A stretch of DNA of 64,000 nt from Bacteriovorax sp. MedPE-SWde (GCA_001874305.1 MPCU01000010.1:124001-188000), one strand, 5' to 3'. Positions 18,684 to 27,976 are shown, numbered from the stretch's first letter. Numbers and translations are program-made. Notes: a model not told the origin generated them from the letters alone.

Positions 18684-20037
18684 ATTACTAAAAGAGATTG
18701 ATTTCAATTCTCTTAATGTTGATTATGCCGATATTCGCGTAGAGAAAACTGATGAGACTAAGATAGTATATCAATCAGGAGACCTTCGTGAGGCCACAAC
18801 CTCTCCGTCTCTTGGAGCTTTTTTAAGAGTTCTTAAAGATGGAAATTGGGCCTTTAAGTCGACTACAGAACTGAATAGCTTACAAAGTGAGTTTGAGGCA
18901 CTTGAGGGACGAGTTAGCTTACTTCCTGCAAAGAATAAATTGTCATGGCCCAAACGAGACTCGCAACACTACGAAGTTATGCGATATCAAGATAAATCGT
19001 GTAATAAGGCATCTTTAAAAGAAAAGAAAGACTTTTGTGAAGCACTCTTACCAACACTTGAAAGTGAAAAACTGATCCAAGGGCCAATGGTTATATATAA
19101 GGATCAGTATAAAGAAAAGTGGTTCATGTCATCTGATGGTGTGAGTTATCACTATGACTATAATCATGCGGGAGCATATGCTATCTTTACTTTAAAAGAT
19201 GGTGACCAAATTTATGAAGACAGTGTTAAATATTTCTTTCAAAATGTACACGGTCAGAGCAAGTCAGCTATCTCTGAACTTGAAAAAGCAATTGAGAAAG
19301 CAAAACCATTCATACATGCTCCAACAGTTGAGCCTGGAAAGTATAAAGTAGTTCTAGACTCAGAGATAACAGGTATTTTTACCCATGAATCTTTTGGTCA
19401 TAAATCTGAAGCTGATTTTATGCTAGGTGACGAGGCCATGAAAGAAGAGTGGCAAATTGGTAAATCTGTAGGTTCTGAAAATCTTTCTATTGTTGATGAT
19501 GGTAACTGGCCGGAAACGTCTGGAGATCTCCCTGTGGACGATGAAGGAAACTTAAAAACCAAAACATACTTAATAAAGAACGGAAAGTTAGCTGGACGCC
19601 TTCATTCTACTCAGACTGCAGTTTTGCTTGATGAAGTTCCAACAGGTAATGCAAGAGCGATGAACTTTCAGTATGAGCCTATTGTTAGAATGACGAATAC
19701 ATATATTGAGAAGGGAGAGAAGTCTCTAGAAGAGTTAATTTCACAGATTGATGATGGACTTTATATTGTTGGTGCTAAACATGGCATGGGGATGAGTACT
19801 TTTACAATCGCGCCGAGTAAGGCCTATAAGATTTTAAATGGAAAACTCTGCGGGCCAGTTAAAGTATCTGTCATTTCTGGAAATGTTTTTGAGACTTTAA
19901 ATTTAATTGAAGAAGTAGGGAGCGATTTTCATATCGCTTCTAGTTCGCTTGGTGGTTGTGGGAAGATGGAGCAGTTTCCATTGCCTGTAGCTGATGGTGG
20001 ACCAAGTATTATAGTTAAAGAAATGACTGTTAGTTAA
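18670..20037 (+). CDS. tldD: TldD-family metalloprotease subunit
   Basis: Catalytic half of the TldD/TldE heterodimer, which in E. coli trims modified peptides such as microcin B17 precursor and degrades CcdA antitoxin. At 455 residues it is of family size. The zinc motif H239-E-S-F-G-H244 is intact, and the conserved tail SSSLGGCGKMEQFPLP with VADGGPSI, containing the third-ligand cysteine, is present. tldE follows after 12 bases with its own AAGGA ribosome site. Sequence is rather divergent from the enterobacterial protein. No modified-peptide precursor was recognised nearby, so the natural substrate is open. Confidence 0.88.
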   Translation: MENSKLLKEIDFNSLNVDYADIRVEKTDETKIVYQSGDLREATTSPSLGAFLRVLKDGNWAFKSTTELNSLQSEFEALEGRVSLLPAKNKLSWPKRDSQHYEVMRYQDKSCNKASLKEKKDFCEALLPTLESEKLIQGPMVIYKDQYKEKWFMSSDGVSYHYDYNHAGAYAIFTLKDGDQIYEDSVKYFFQNVHGQSKSAISELEKAIEKAKPFIHAPTVEPGKYKVVLDSEITGIFTHESFGHKSEADFMLGDEAMKEEWQIGKSVGSENLSIVDDGNWPETSGDLPVDDEGNLKTKTYLIKNGKLAGRLHSTQTAVLLDEVPTGNARAMNFQYEPIVRMTNTYIEKGEKSLEELISQIDDGLYIVGAKHGMGMSTFTIAPSKAYKILNGKLCGPVKVSVISGNVFETLNLIEEVGSDFHIASSSLGGCGKMEQFPLPVADGGPSIIVKEMTVS

Positions 20038-20049
20038 GAAGGAAAAAAA

Positions 20050-21273
20050 ATGATTGAAGAATATAAGAAAGAGAAATCTACTAATTTAACAATAAATGTT
20101 CAAGCAGATGAAATAAATGAAATAAGAGAAGTTACTTTAGAAAAGAATTCTACGAGAATTTTTAAAGATGGTAAGATATTTTCTGCAAACTACCTTGGGA
20201 AGGTAGAAAATGACGATCTTAAAAAAAATGCCTTGGAAAATACTTATGGAAGTTTAGAGTTTGACTATAGTTTAAATGACTCCGTTGTAAATCAATCTAG
20301 CTTTGGAAAAAAACTAAGAGACTTAGATGTCGTAGACTTAACTAAAGACTTACTAAGCCATTTTCAAAAGAATCTTCCTGATTTTATATATTCAGGCAAG
20401 GTCGATTATAATGAAGTCGATACAAACCTCGTCGTTTCTTCCGGGATAGATATCAAACAGACAGAATCGTCTGTTGAGGGTTTTCTTATTATGAAAAGAA
20501 AGGGGTCTCCAAATATTATGGACTCAGCTCTTGGCTTCTCTATTGGGGATGGAAATATTGATCTTTCAAATTTCGATAACTTTATAGATTTACATAAGAA
20601 ATTTGATAATGTTGTAGACGTTAAATCCGGTCGATCACCGGTTATATTTGTAAGTGAAAAAGATTTCTTACAGAAGTTTAGTCAATCTCTATCTCCTGAA
20701 TCTTATCATCAGGGATCTGCTTATTACTCTGATAAATTAGGAGAGAAGCTATTTAATGAAAAGGTTAACTTAGTTGATGTTAGAGTTGATGAGTCAGATG
20801 GTCTTTTCAATATTTATGATAGTGAAGGAGAAAAATTATCTCCAGAACTTCCATTAATTGAGAACGGTGTATTTAAAAATATTTTCTATGATAAGAATAT
20901 GGCAAAAAAGTATAAAGCGACATCTACTGGTAATGGGAAAAGAGAGTTTAACTCTTCTGTCTTTCCAAGGGCCTACCATTTAGACTTTGTGGCCGGTGAT
21001 AAAACATATAAAGAGCTTGTCGCTAGCTTTGAAAAAGTTATTGTCATTATCATGGCAGGTGGTGGTGATACAACAACTAATGGAGATTATTCAAGTCCTG
21101 TTCAGGTGGGCTTTGTTGTCGAAAATGGAAACGTTGTAGGTAGAACACCTGAAATAACAATAAGTGGAAATATTGATCAAATGATGGGTGAAGACTTTAT
21201 AGCTATTTCAAGTGATAAGTTTTATCCAACAAGATCTCATTCATTCATGTGCCATATGAATATAATCAAATAA
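20050..21273 (+). CDS. TldE/PmbA-family non-catalytic partner
   Basis: 407-residue partner of TldD. It has the U62 family fold markers such as the late GGGDTTTNGDYSSPVQVGFVVENG and ITISGN segments, but no HExxxH motif, as expected for the TldE half. Start ATG 20050 has AAGGA upstream. It ends the operon and a strong stem-loop follows. The first 50 residues are less conserved. The gene symbol is left empty because the sequence is quite far from classical TldE/PmbA, though the role is well supported by pairing with tldD. Confidence 0.85.
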   Translation: MIEEYKKEKSTNLTINVQADEINEIREVTLEKNSTRIFKDGKIFSANYLGKVENDDLKKNALENTYGSLEFDYSLNDSVVNQSSFGKKLRDLDVVDLTKDLLSHFQKNLPDFIYSGKVDYNEVDTNLVVSSGIDIKQTESSVEGFLIMKRKGSPNIMDSALGFSIGDGNIDLSNFDNFIDLHKKFDNVVDVKSGRSPVIFVSEKDFLQKFSQSLSPESYHQGSAYYSDKLGEKLFNEKVNLVDVRVDESDGLFNIYDSEGEKLSPELPLIENGVFKNIFYDKNMAKKYKATSTGNGKREFNSSVFPRAYHLDFVAGDKTYKELVASFEKVIVIIMAGGGDTTTNGDYSSPVQVGFVVENGNVVGRTPEITISGNIDQMMGEDFIAISSDKFYPTRSHSFMCHMNIIK

Positions 21274-21285
21274 TTAATTATATCA

Positions 21286-21330
21286 TTTACTCAGGACTTA
21301 CTTCTTTTATTAAGTTCTGAGTAAATTTTA
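21286..21330 (+). terminator. Terminator of the tldD-tldE operon
   Basis: A 15-pair stem (21286-21300 with 21311-21325, one G-T pair) around a ten-base loop, followed by TTTTA. It lies between the convergent tldE and outer-membrane protein genes. Confidence 0.8.
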
Positions 21331-21354
21331 ATTCATGCTATCTTCTTCTTATCT

Positions 21355-22302
21355 TTAATCCCATGCCTTTGAAAGAGAGAGAAAGACTCCCTCAACCTGC
21401 GCTTTATCCTCGTCTTCAGGTTTTAAAATGGCATTTCTAATAAGTGAAGAGATGTTGAAACCAACATTCCATGGACGATAATTGGCCTTAATACCAACGG
21501 AGATAAAACTTGGAGCTACGTCAATCTCACCTTTGCTTGATGAGCCTGAAGGCGTACACTCTGGAGAACTTCCATCAAGGCTGCCTGTATTAACTGAAAC
21601 TCTGTCGGCCTCCCATTCCATACATTTATCTACAAGTCTTATAACTCCTAATGCATAAGTCGCAACTTGCCATTTTTCAAAGTACTTATATTCGTATTGA
21701 AATCCACCCATAGCTGTCGGTATGAGTTTACTGAAGAAAAAATCTAGAGATGTTGTAATATTTCCAGATTGATCATAGTTTTCAACATCTGAATGAAAGT
21801 CTAGATACATTAAAGAAGGTCCACCAAAGACATTTAGTGTGTGTTTGTCATTATCACGCAAGAACTCGTATGAAAGACCTAGTGCAAAATTAATATTTAG
21901 TGCATCGAAGTCTATAGACTTGGCCGTAATATTACCATTTACTCGCTGCTCGTGGTTACCTTGGTTTACCACAGCGGCCTGAAGCCAAGTAAAGATTGCC
22001 CATCTGTCTTTAAATGATTTTGAATAACCATAACCAAGTCCAAATCCTTTTGCGTCACCTTTTTCTGTCGCCTTTACTCCGCCTGTTAAAGTTACGTCAT
22101 CATCATCACTCTTAAGTTTTAAAATACCAGCAGTTACCTCGTGCCTCTTATCTCCTTTATTATTCTTTAAGAGCATAAGAGGTGGGTCTGAAGCAATTTC
22201 AGTCATCGCCTGTTTTGCATATTCACTTGCTTGTGCCACAGCATCATTTGCTTGTGAAGTGTTAGAGATACATAGTGCGAGTAAGACCAGTTTGATTTTC
22301 AT
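21355..22302 (-). CDS. Outer-membrane beta-barrel protein, unknown role
   Basis: 315 residues with signal peptide MKIKLVLLALCISNTSQA. The body alternates amphipathic strands rich in Gly, Tyr and Phe (GFGLGYGYSKSFKDRWAIFT, INFALGLSYEFL) typical of a 10-14-stranded barrel. The C-terminus ends with a strand but not a terminal Phe. Two cysteines (in KCMEW and SPECTP) may form a loop disulfide. It stands alone, convergent with tldE. No specific family is recognised. Confidence 0.75.
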   Translation of the reverse strand: MKIKLVLLALCISNTSQANDAVAQASEYAKQAMTEIASDPPLMLLKNNKGDKRHEVTAGILKLKSDDDDVTLTGGVKATEKGDAKGFGLGYGYSKSFKDRWAIFTWLQAAVVNQGNHEQRVNGNITAKSIDFDALNINFALGLSYEFLRDNDKHTLNVFGGPSLMYLDFHSDVENYDQSGNITTSLDFFFSKLIPTAMGGFQYEYKYFEKWQVATYALGVIRLVDKCMEWEADRVSVNTGSLDGSSPECTPSGSSSKGEIDVAPSFISVGIKANYRPWNVGFNISSLIRNAILKPEDEDKAQVEGVFLSLSKAWD

Positions 22303-22400
22303 TTATTTTCCTTCTTTGTGATTGTAAATGTATTATATTTGGTCTTGAATGTATTTTAAAGAGTGTTAGATAATTCCTGATAAATATAGTTTTAAAATAT

Positions 22401-22425
22401 AAAAGGTCCCCATGAAGGGGACCTT
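22401..22425 (-). terminator. Terminator of the six-cysteine protein gene (copy 1)
   Basis: AAGGTCCCC (22403-22411) pairs perfectly with GGGGACCTT (22417-22425); the A-rich left flank provides a U tract on the minus strand. Confidence 0.82.
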
Positions 22426-22462
22426 AGTATTACTCTTATTTGATGAGGGATTTATCAAAATA

Positions 22463-22954
22463 TTAGTAACAAGCTGGTATTGTATATGTGCTTTTGTTAA
22501 GTACTCTTCCTGGCCATCCCCAGTTTCCTGTTTTTCTATTTCCTACCCACCACTGCTTTCTTACTGTCTTTGTGAAAGTTGTTGGGTAGCTGTAAGTTAC
22601 ATCTTCATATCTAGAACATCTTTTGTCCCCACCTGAACGGTTGTATTTTACACATTTTCTTCTTTTGTATTCGATGCTTGTATTCATTACTAATTTTTGA
22701 GAAACTTTACAGTTGAGACTTGTTCCAGTTCTTCTGTCGTTATTTCTTCTCGGCTTATATTCAACACAAAGGTTATGTGCTTCAGTTGTTTGAAGCTCAT
22801 CACCATTGATACATACTTGTGTTAATGGAATGAATTTAATTTGCTTGTTAAAGTAGAATTGTGCCGTTGGTGCTTCAGTTGTTACTCTTGATTTTCTTGC
22901 AGCTGATGCAGTAATTGAAGTAGTAATTAAAACTAGTGCGATTAAAAATTTCAT
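22463..22954 (-). CDS. Small secreted six-cysteine protein, copy 1 of a local paralogous family
   Basis: 163 residues: signal peptide MKFLIALVLITTSITASA, then a basic mature chain with six cysteines at 48, 63, 82, 101, 113 and 162 and the ending YTIPACY. The protein at 46348-46842 has cysteines at 46, 63, 83, 102, 115 and 163 and ends YTIPSCN, with similar length, so they are clear paralogues; three disulfides are likely. No known family is recognised. Both copies sit beside related helix-turn-helix genes (23186-24457 and 45557-46300). It has its own terminator, and a separate terminator lies before it, so it is expressed independently. Confidence 0.85.
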   Translation of the reverse strand: MKFLIALVLITTSITASAARKSRVTTEAPTAQFYFNKQIKFIPLTQVCINGDELQTTEAHNLCVEYKPRRNNDRRTGTSLNCKVSQKLVMNTSIEYKRRKCVKYNRSGGDKRCSRYEDVTYSYPTTFTKTVRKQWWVGNRKTGNWGWPGRVLNKSTYTIPACY

Positions 22955-23130
22955 AGTTATCTCCTTTTTGTTTTGGTTGAAGAGAATATAGGGAATTCTA
23001 AATAGTATTAGAATAAAATAAACACCTTGATTTTGTTTTTCATTAACTTCAATTTAAGTTGAGATATTAAAGACTTATTGTATTTGTTATACTTGTATAA
23101 AATTAGATGTTTAATTTTTTAACTTTGAGT

Positions 23131-23160
23131 AAAAAAAAAGCCTCGTTTTTCAACGAGGCC
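23131..23160 (-). terminator. Terminator of the HTH-fusion gene
   Basis: GCCTCGTT (23140-23147) pairs with AACGAGGC (23152-23159). A nine-base A run at 23131-23139 becomes the U tract on the minus strand. Confidence 0.87.
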
Positions 23161-23185
23161 TTATTTAAAAAATATTGTTTTATTA

Positions 23186-24457
23186 CTATTTATCTTTACA
23201 TAAGAAATCAATTTCGACTTTTGCATTAAATCGTTGTTTTCCATTGAGATCATAACTTTCTTCGATCTTAAATCCTTTAAATCTAAAAAAGTTTTTATTA
23301 ATAGCTTTCTTTGTCCCTGTTACATAGTGAGCACAAGTATGCTTGTATGGAGAGTTTGAAATAATTTTTTGATATGATTTATAGTCAGTCTGCTGTGCAA
23401 TTAAGAACTGCTTCTCGACACCATCTCTAACTGCATCTTCTTTGTTATCGTGAAACTCGGTTCTAAGAAAAGACTCTCTAAACTTAAAGGTCTTATTACC
23501 CAGCTTAGCTTTTGATCCTGATATGATAAGCTTATTGTAGTTTCCAAGTCTAACTTTTAGTTTTTCGCCAAATTTAATTGCTGTAGGTAATTGTCTGTCG
23601 TCACCGGCAGTCCCTGTTACGCCACCTCTAGCTTCTGTATTGTTATTGATACTAATAACTAGTGCAAGCATCATGGCCGTTGTTTTAAGTACGCTAATAA
23701 TTGATTGTGAAAACACTCTTACTCCACCTGTTCTTCTATGGGATTGATTCTTGTTTAAGACTTTTCTAATATTCGCTTGATATTCTTTTTGAATCTTTAG
23801 TATTTCTTTGTAACCATCTTCTGTTATATCTGTTACATCAAATTCTAGTTTTCCTTTGAATTCATCATTTAAGAAATTTAGTCTCTGTTCTCTAATTAAG
23901 TTATTAACTACCTCAAATGTACTTCTGCTATCATAAGAAAATATATTGTTAATATTATTGATGATGAATCGATTATTTTCGAAACGACATATCTTTGCAT
24001 TTATTAGAATTGATACTTCCTGTAGTCCTCTTTTTCCATAGTCTTTTAATAGAGCATTTCGAGGAAGACCTAACTCTTCTGACAAAGTTATGTCTAAGAA
24101 AATATCAAGTAGGATTTTACTTTGACCCAATTGCTCACAGATTGTACCCATTAGTTCAGTTGTTTTGTTTTCAACTTTTAAGTCATCTTCTACAATCTTA
24201 GATTCGTCACTGAGTGAGTATACCTTTTTCTCTAACCAGATTTTTCTTTTGCTAGGGTTAATGCCTGCTTCCCTAAGAATCTTTAACCCAAGATCTATTC
24301 CAGCGCTCTTTTTATTATTTCTGACAAGGGATAACATTGCACTAGAAACATCCCATTTTCTTGCAACTTGTTCCATGCTTAATCTTGTCTGACCTAGATA
24401 CTTATTTAGAGCATCAGATACATAGGTCTCATAGTTAATTTCTTGGTTTAGATTCAT
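23186..24457 (-). CDS. Helix-turn-helix protein fused to membrane segment and exported C-terminal domain
   Basis: 423 residues in three parts. Residues about 20-75 form an XRE-like helix-turn-helix (LSMEQVARKWDVSSAMLSLV). Residues 80-248 form a middle domain shared with the protein at 45557-46300: compare LLKDYGKRGLQEVSILINAK here with VLRLFGERGLNSVEQLMNAD there. Residues 249-271 are hydrophobic (SIISVLKTTAMMLALVISIN) and look like a membrane anchor or internal signal peptide, followed by about 150 exported residues with two cysteines. This is the layout of a one-component membrane regulator such as ToxR/CadC, but in a different family. The six-cysteine gene downstream may be its target or partner (inference). 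Confidence 0.82.
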   Translation of the reverse strand: MNLNQEINYETYVSDALNKYLGQTRLSMEQVARKWDVSSAMLSLVRNNKKSAGIDLGLKILREAGINPSKRKIWLEKKVYSLSDESKIVEDDLKVENKTTELMGTICEQLGQSKILLDIFLDITLSEELGLPRNALLKDYGKRGLQEVSILINAKICRFENNRFIINNINNIFSYDSRSTFEVVNNLIREQRLNFLNDEFKGKLEFDVTDITEDGYKEILKIQKEYQANIRKVLNKNQSHRRTGGVRVFSQSIISVLKTTAMMLALVISINNNTEARGGVTGTAGDDRQLPTAIKFGEKLKVRLGNYNKLIISGSKAKLGNKTFKFRESFLRTEFHDNKEDAVRDGVEKQFLIAQQTDYKSYQKIISNSPYKHTCAHYVTGTKKAINKNFFRFKGFKIEESYDLNGKQRFNAKVEIDFLCKDK

Positions 24458-24770
24458 AAATATTCACCGAACGTTTTAAATATATTATTTCTTCTTTTTA
24501 GCATTTTTCAGGATTCAAACGTTAAAATGTGTATAATTTATATATAGAATCCTTCTCCATCTCAATCGCTGATAATCAGTTTATAAGGATTTCGTTAACT
24601 TGGATTTAACCGTAATTATAGGTAGTTAAGCCCATTTTTATACTTTCATTAAAATTTTGATCTGATTTTTTACTTGAGGTTATGACAATCAATATACTGA
24701 GCACTTTGAACTATTGATGTTACCTCATTTCTTTATTAGTCTCGCGCTACTTTTTAAACGGAGATTACTA
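24458..24770. other. Intergenic region between HTH-fusion gene and subtilisin gene
   Basis: 313 bases of AT-rich sequence without a convincing gene. It must hold divergent promoters. A candidate -10 TATACT at 24695-24700 lies about 70 bases before the protease start, with a weak -35 only. No terminator-like hairpin was seen. Confidence 0.5.
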
Positions 24771-25730
24771 ATGAAGAAAATTTTTATTCTATGTCTATTT
24801 CTTTTATCAAACGCTTTTGCGAAACAATGGGTTTATTCAAAATTGAATGGCAAAAAAATTCCACAACTTTGGAATGGTGATGATATTTTAAATACTATTA
24901 TAGTAGCAGTTATTGATACTGGCGTTGATTACACTCATCCTGATCTTAGTAGTAATATTTGGCTAAATGAGGTAGAGGCAAATGGTATTGCTGGTGTTGA
25001 TGACGATGGTAATGGATATGTTGACGACATTAGAGGGTATGACTTTGCAACTTCAAGTCCTGACCCCATGGACTCTTTAGGCCATGGGACCCATGTCGCT
25101 GGTATAATTGCTGCAAAACGAGATGGGCAGGGGATAACTGGACTTAATCCTTATGCAAAAATAATGGCACTTAAATCTTTTACAGAAAAGAGTGGTGATA
25201 TAGCGCATTCTATTGAGGCCATATACTACGCGGTAGATAATGGTGCACATATAATTAACTGTTCTTGGATAGAGAGAAAAAAGTCTTATGAGCTAGAAAA
25301 GGCGGTGGAATATGCTATTTCCAAAGGTGTAATTATTGTTGCTGGCGCTGGTAATAGTGGTCAGAATCTTAATAGAAAACATCGGTATTTAGCAGAGTTC
25401 GATGATGTTATCAGTGTTGCAAATATTAATTCTGGCGGAGCAATTGTTTCAAGAAGTAATTTTGGGTCTAGAAAAATAGATATTGCTGCTCCTGGAAACT
25501 ATATATTATCGACAATTCCTAGGGGAGGTTATGGCCATAAGTCAGGAACATCAATGTCTTCTCCCTTTGTTGCTGGAGCAATATCTCTTTTACTTTCTTT
25601 GGAAAATGGACACGATCTCAATTCAATCAAGGAAAGACTATATAGAACCGGAAAGAAAAGTCGACATTATAGAAAGAAACTTATTTCAGAAAAAAGAATT
25701 GATGTATACGAATTTATAAAAGGAAAATAA
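24771..25730 (+). CDS. Secreted subtilisin-like serine protease (S8)
   Basis: Exported protease of 319 residues. The start at 24771 follows GGAG and puts a signal peptide (MKKIFILCLFLLSNAFA) at the N-terminus; the frame also opens from 24714. Catalytic triad: Asp in VAVIDTGVDYTHP (D49), His in LGHGTHVAG (H105), Ser in SGTSMSSPFVAG; the oxyanion Asn is in AGAGNSG. There is almost no propeptide, since the catalytic domain begins within 25 residues of the signal peptide, which is short for S8 enzymes. It ends 14 bases from a convergent gene. Confidence 0.92.
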   Translation: MKKIFILCLFLLSNAFAKQWVYSKLNGKKIPQLWNGDDILNTIIVAVIDTGVDYTHPDLSSNIWLNEVEANGIAGVDDDGNGYVDDIRGYDFATSSPDPMDSLGHGTHVAGIIAAKRDGQGITGLNPYAKIMALKSFTEKSGDIAHSIEAIYYAVDNGAHIINCSWIERKKSYELEKAVEYAISKGVIIVAGAGNSGQNLNRKHRYLAEFDDVISVANINSGGAIVSRSNFGSRKIDIAAPGNYILSTIPRGGYGHKSGTSMSSPFVAGAISLLLSLENGHDLNSIKERLYRTGKKSRHYRKKLISEKRIDVYEFIKGK

Positions 25731-25744
25731 GACTCTTCAACTTT

Positions 25745-26524
25745 TTATCTTTGAAGGGATTTAGTAAAGTCTAAATCCTTTTTGAGTTTTGCAATTTTTG
25801 AATTTCTAAAATCAAGTTGTCTCTTGTCATTATTTATAGACAGCTTTTGCGTTTTTGCTTCATTTATAGAGTGTTGCTCTAGAGAACTTTCAAAGAATGT
25901 ACACTCTTTAGTTTGAGGTTCAAAGTATACCCATTGTCCATCAATATAGAACTCATTATAAGCATGTCTCTGTCCTAAGTTGTAAGTACTTCTAACTTCG
26001 AGTCCCAGTGATTGAGATATATCTGTAGCGAGTTCTGCAAATTCTGTGCAAACTCCTTTTTGTGACAAATAATGGTCGATTGGTTGAGCAGTCTTTGTGT
26101 TAGATCGATCCATCTTATAAGTCATTATTGTACTAGTTATACATTTTACGAGACATGCTTTTTGACATTCATTGAACTTAGATTTCTTTGCTTTCTTCTT
26201 CATGATTGTAATAAGTTTTTCTTTTATGTCTTTTGCTTTTTCTCTATTCTTTGTCTTAGTCTGATTAAGTTTTATATTATCATTTATATATTTATTTACT
26301 ATAGAATCGACACTCTCAACTAATGTGATGACCACTGGAGAAATAGCATTTAAGGTATAACTATAGCCCTTAGAAAAAGTATCGATAGTATATTGTTCAT
26401 GATAAACGACTTTGCATGTCGGTTGTTGATTTGATTCTAAGCACTCTTTCTTGGCCTTGGAGAAATTACTAGCAAAGCAAAGTGATGTAGATAAATATGT
26501 AAAAATAATAAGAAATATTTTCAT
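25745..26524 (-). CDS. Secreted transglutaminase-like protein with Asp-to-Glu triad position
   Basis: 259 residues with signal peptide MKIFLIIFTYLSTSLCFA. The C-terminal half holds a transglutaminase-like core: C159 in KGVCTEFAELATDISQSL, H187 in RHAYNEFYIDGQWVYFEPQ, and E202 where aspartate is usual. The N-terminal half is Lys-rich and helical with extra cysteines (around NECQKACLVKC). Likely a periplasmic cysteine peptidase or amidase of the transglutaminase superfamily. It is the second such protein in the window (see 16490-17149), but the two are not close in sequence. Confidence 0.78.
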   Translation of the reverse strand: MKIFLIIFTYLSTSLCFASNFSKAKKECLESNQQPTCKVVYHEQYTIDTFSKGYSYTLNAISPVVITLVESVDSIVNKYINDNIKLNQTKTKNREKAKDIKEKLITIMKKKAKKSKFNECQKACLVKCITSTIMTYKMDRSNTKTAQPIDHYLSQKGVCTEFAELATDISQSLGLEVRSTYNLGQRHAYNEFYIDGQWVYFEPQTKECTFFESSLEQHSINEAKTQKLSINNDKRQLDFRNSKIAKLKKDLDFTKSLQR

Positions 26525-26592
26525 AAATCAATTCTATCTAATTACACGGTATGGTTAAAGCCGGAGAATTATACCATTCGAATAGAGTATTA

Positions 26593-27486
26593 TTACTGCC
26601 CTAGGGCCTTACTAATTTCTGTATATAGAAATTCTGTACATATCTTTACCTTGGGAACTTTACTCATGTCCTTATGTGTAAGTACCCATAAATCACTTCC
26701 TATGAACTCTTTAGGCTCATAGATGAGTTCTATATTCTTATAGGAGTTTGAGAAATAGTGGGGAAGGAGAGCAAGACCAACTCCATCATCGCACATCTTT
26801 GCCATAATTGTTAAATCATCTACTTTATAGACTTTTGTATTTTGATCTAGTTTACTGTCTAGCCACTTCTTTGATTTTAATCTATCTAATGTTTCATCTA
26901 ATACTATAAATGATTGTTCATCCATATGTTTCAAAATATTATTACGCCTCTTTGTATCTTTAAAATATGCCTTACTTCCATAAATTCCAAAATTCAGTTT
27001 TCCAAGGTTTCTTCCTATAAGATGAAGGGGGACATCACTTGATGGACGTATTGCTATATCTGCTTCCCTTTTTGATAAGTTATAAAATTGATTTGAAACT
27101 TTTAAATCAACATTAAGGTCTGGCCATTTCTTTTGAAATTTTTTGATTATCTTTGGGAGAAAAGTCGAAGCTATAGAGGGGGTTGTCGTGATTAAAATAC
27201 TTCCTTTAATCTTTGTATCAAGTCCTTGAATCGAATTAAAGATATCGTCCATTTTGTCTTCGACTCCTTGGAGTTTCTTATATAGCTCTTCTCCTGCTGG
27301 GGTTAATAAATATCCAGAAGGTGTGCTCTCAAATAGTCTCGTATTATACTTTTCTTCAAAGCTCGTAATACGTCTATAGACCGTGGTGTGGTTACTATTT
27401 ATGAGCTTGGCGGCTTTTTGAAGACGTTTTTCTTTGGCCAGTGCTATAAAAAACTTTAAATCTTCCCAATTTTCATCTGTGTTCAT
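26593..27486 (-). CDS. LysR-family transcriptional regulator
   Basis: 297 residues, normal LysR size. Residues 8-66 are the winged helix (FFIALAKEKRLQKAAKLINS, then TVYRRITSFEEKY and TRLFESTPSGYLLTPAGEEL); the rest is a periplasmic-binding-fold effector domain (IKGSILITTTPSIASTFLP; EADIAIRPSSDV). It is divergent from the NTF2-like/DoxX pair, and the 80-base gap has GTTCAT-type inverted repeats that overlap its own start codon, so it probably controls those genes and itself. Confidence 0.9.
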   Translation of the reverse strand: MNTDENWEDLKFFIALAKEKRLQKAAKLINSNHTTVYRRITSFEEKYNTRLFESTPSGYLLTPAGEELYKKLQGVEDKMDDIFNSIQGLDTKIKGSILITTTPSIASTFLPKIIKKFQKKWPDLNVDLKVSNQFYNLSKREADIAIRPSSDVPLHLIGRNLGKLNFGIYGSKAYFKDTKRRNNILKHMDEQSFIVLDETLDRLKSKKWLDSKLDQNTKVYKVDDLTIMAKMCDDGVGLALLPHYFSNSYKNIELIYEPKEFIGSDLWVLTHKDMSKVPKVKICTEFLYTEISKALGQ

Positions 27487-27533
27487 TAATGAACTTCCCT
27501 TTTTGAAATTGGTCCATTTTAGTTCATATCTAA
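27481..27533. promoter_or_regulatory. Candidate LysR operator sites in the divergent gap
   Basis: A perfect 14-base palindrome GTTCATTAATGAAC (27481-27494) overlaps the LysR start codon. A third half-site AGTTCAT lies at 27521-27527 inside TTAGTTCATATCTAA (27519-27533), which also fits the T-N11-A form of LysR boxes. Assignment to this LysR is inference from position. Confidence 0.5.
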
Positions 27534-27566
27534 ATTAAGTACAATTAAAAAAACAAAGGAGACAGA

Positions 27567-27965
27567 ATGGATGAACCATTAAATTTAGAAAATCTTGTTA
27601 TTCAAATGTATGAAGCTTTTAGTAAACGCGACTATGAAACTTTAAACGAGGTTTGTGCCAAAGACATAGTATGGAAGCAGAACCCAGGGTTTCCAGGGGG
27701 AGGAACCCATTATGGAGTTAAGGATATAGTTAAGAATGTTTATGAATCAAATAATAGTCGTTGGAATTACTTTAATTTTGAAAGGTTAAAGATCAGTACT
27801 ACTAAAGACAGTGTCATTGTTGAAGGAAACTATATTGTGGAAAGTTATGGAACTAAGAGAAGAATTAAGGTCGAAACTGCTCATATCTTTTTAGTGCATA
27901 ACCAAAAAATTATATCATTTCAACAGTACACAGACACTTTTACCCTATGGGAACAACTAAAATAA
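27567..27965 (+). CDS. SnoaL/NTF2-like protein
   Basis: 132-residue soluble protein of the NTF2-like superfamily. The family start is seen in IQMYEAFSKRDYETLNEVCA with DIVWKQNP, and the end in VETAHIFLVHNQKIISFQQY with DTFTLW. Members include ketosteroid isomerase-like enzymes and limonene epoxide hydrolase relatives, but many have no known reaction. AGGAG precedes the ATG. It is the first gene of a LysR-controlled pair with the DoxX gene 11 bases downstream. Together they suggest handling of a small organic or redox-active compound, which is only an inference. Confidence 0.8.
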   Translation: MDEPLNLENLVIQMYEAFSKRDYETLNEVCAKDIVWKQNPGFPGGGTHYGVKDIVKNVYESNNSRWNYFNFERLKISTTKDSVIVEGNYIVESYGTKRRIKVETAHIFLVHNQKIISFQQYTDTFTLWEQLK

Positions 27966-27976
27966 GGAGAATTTTT

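Noticed and set aside
17985-21273. A complete ABC transporter or RiPP biosynthesis cluster around tldD/tldE
   Set aside because: No permease, ATPase, modification enzyme or precursor-like peptide is visible; only the binding protein and the protease pair.
22412-22636. Plus-strand frame opposite the six-cysteine gene
   Set aside because: It includes the terminator hairpin, is Ser/Cys-rich without a ribosome site, and lies antisense to a well supported secreted protein.
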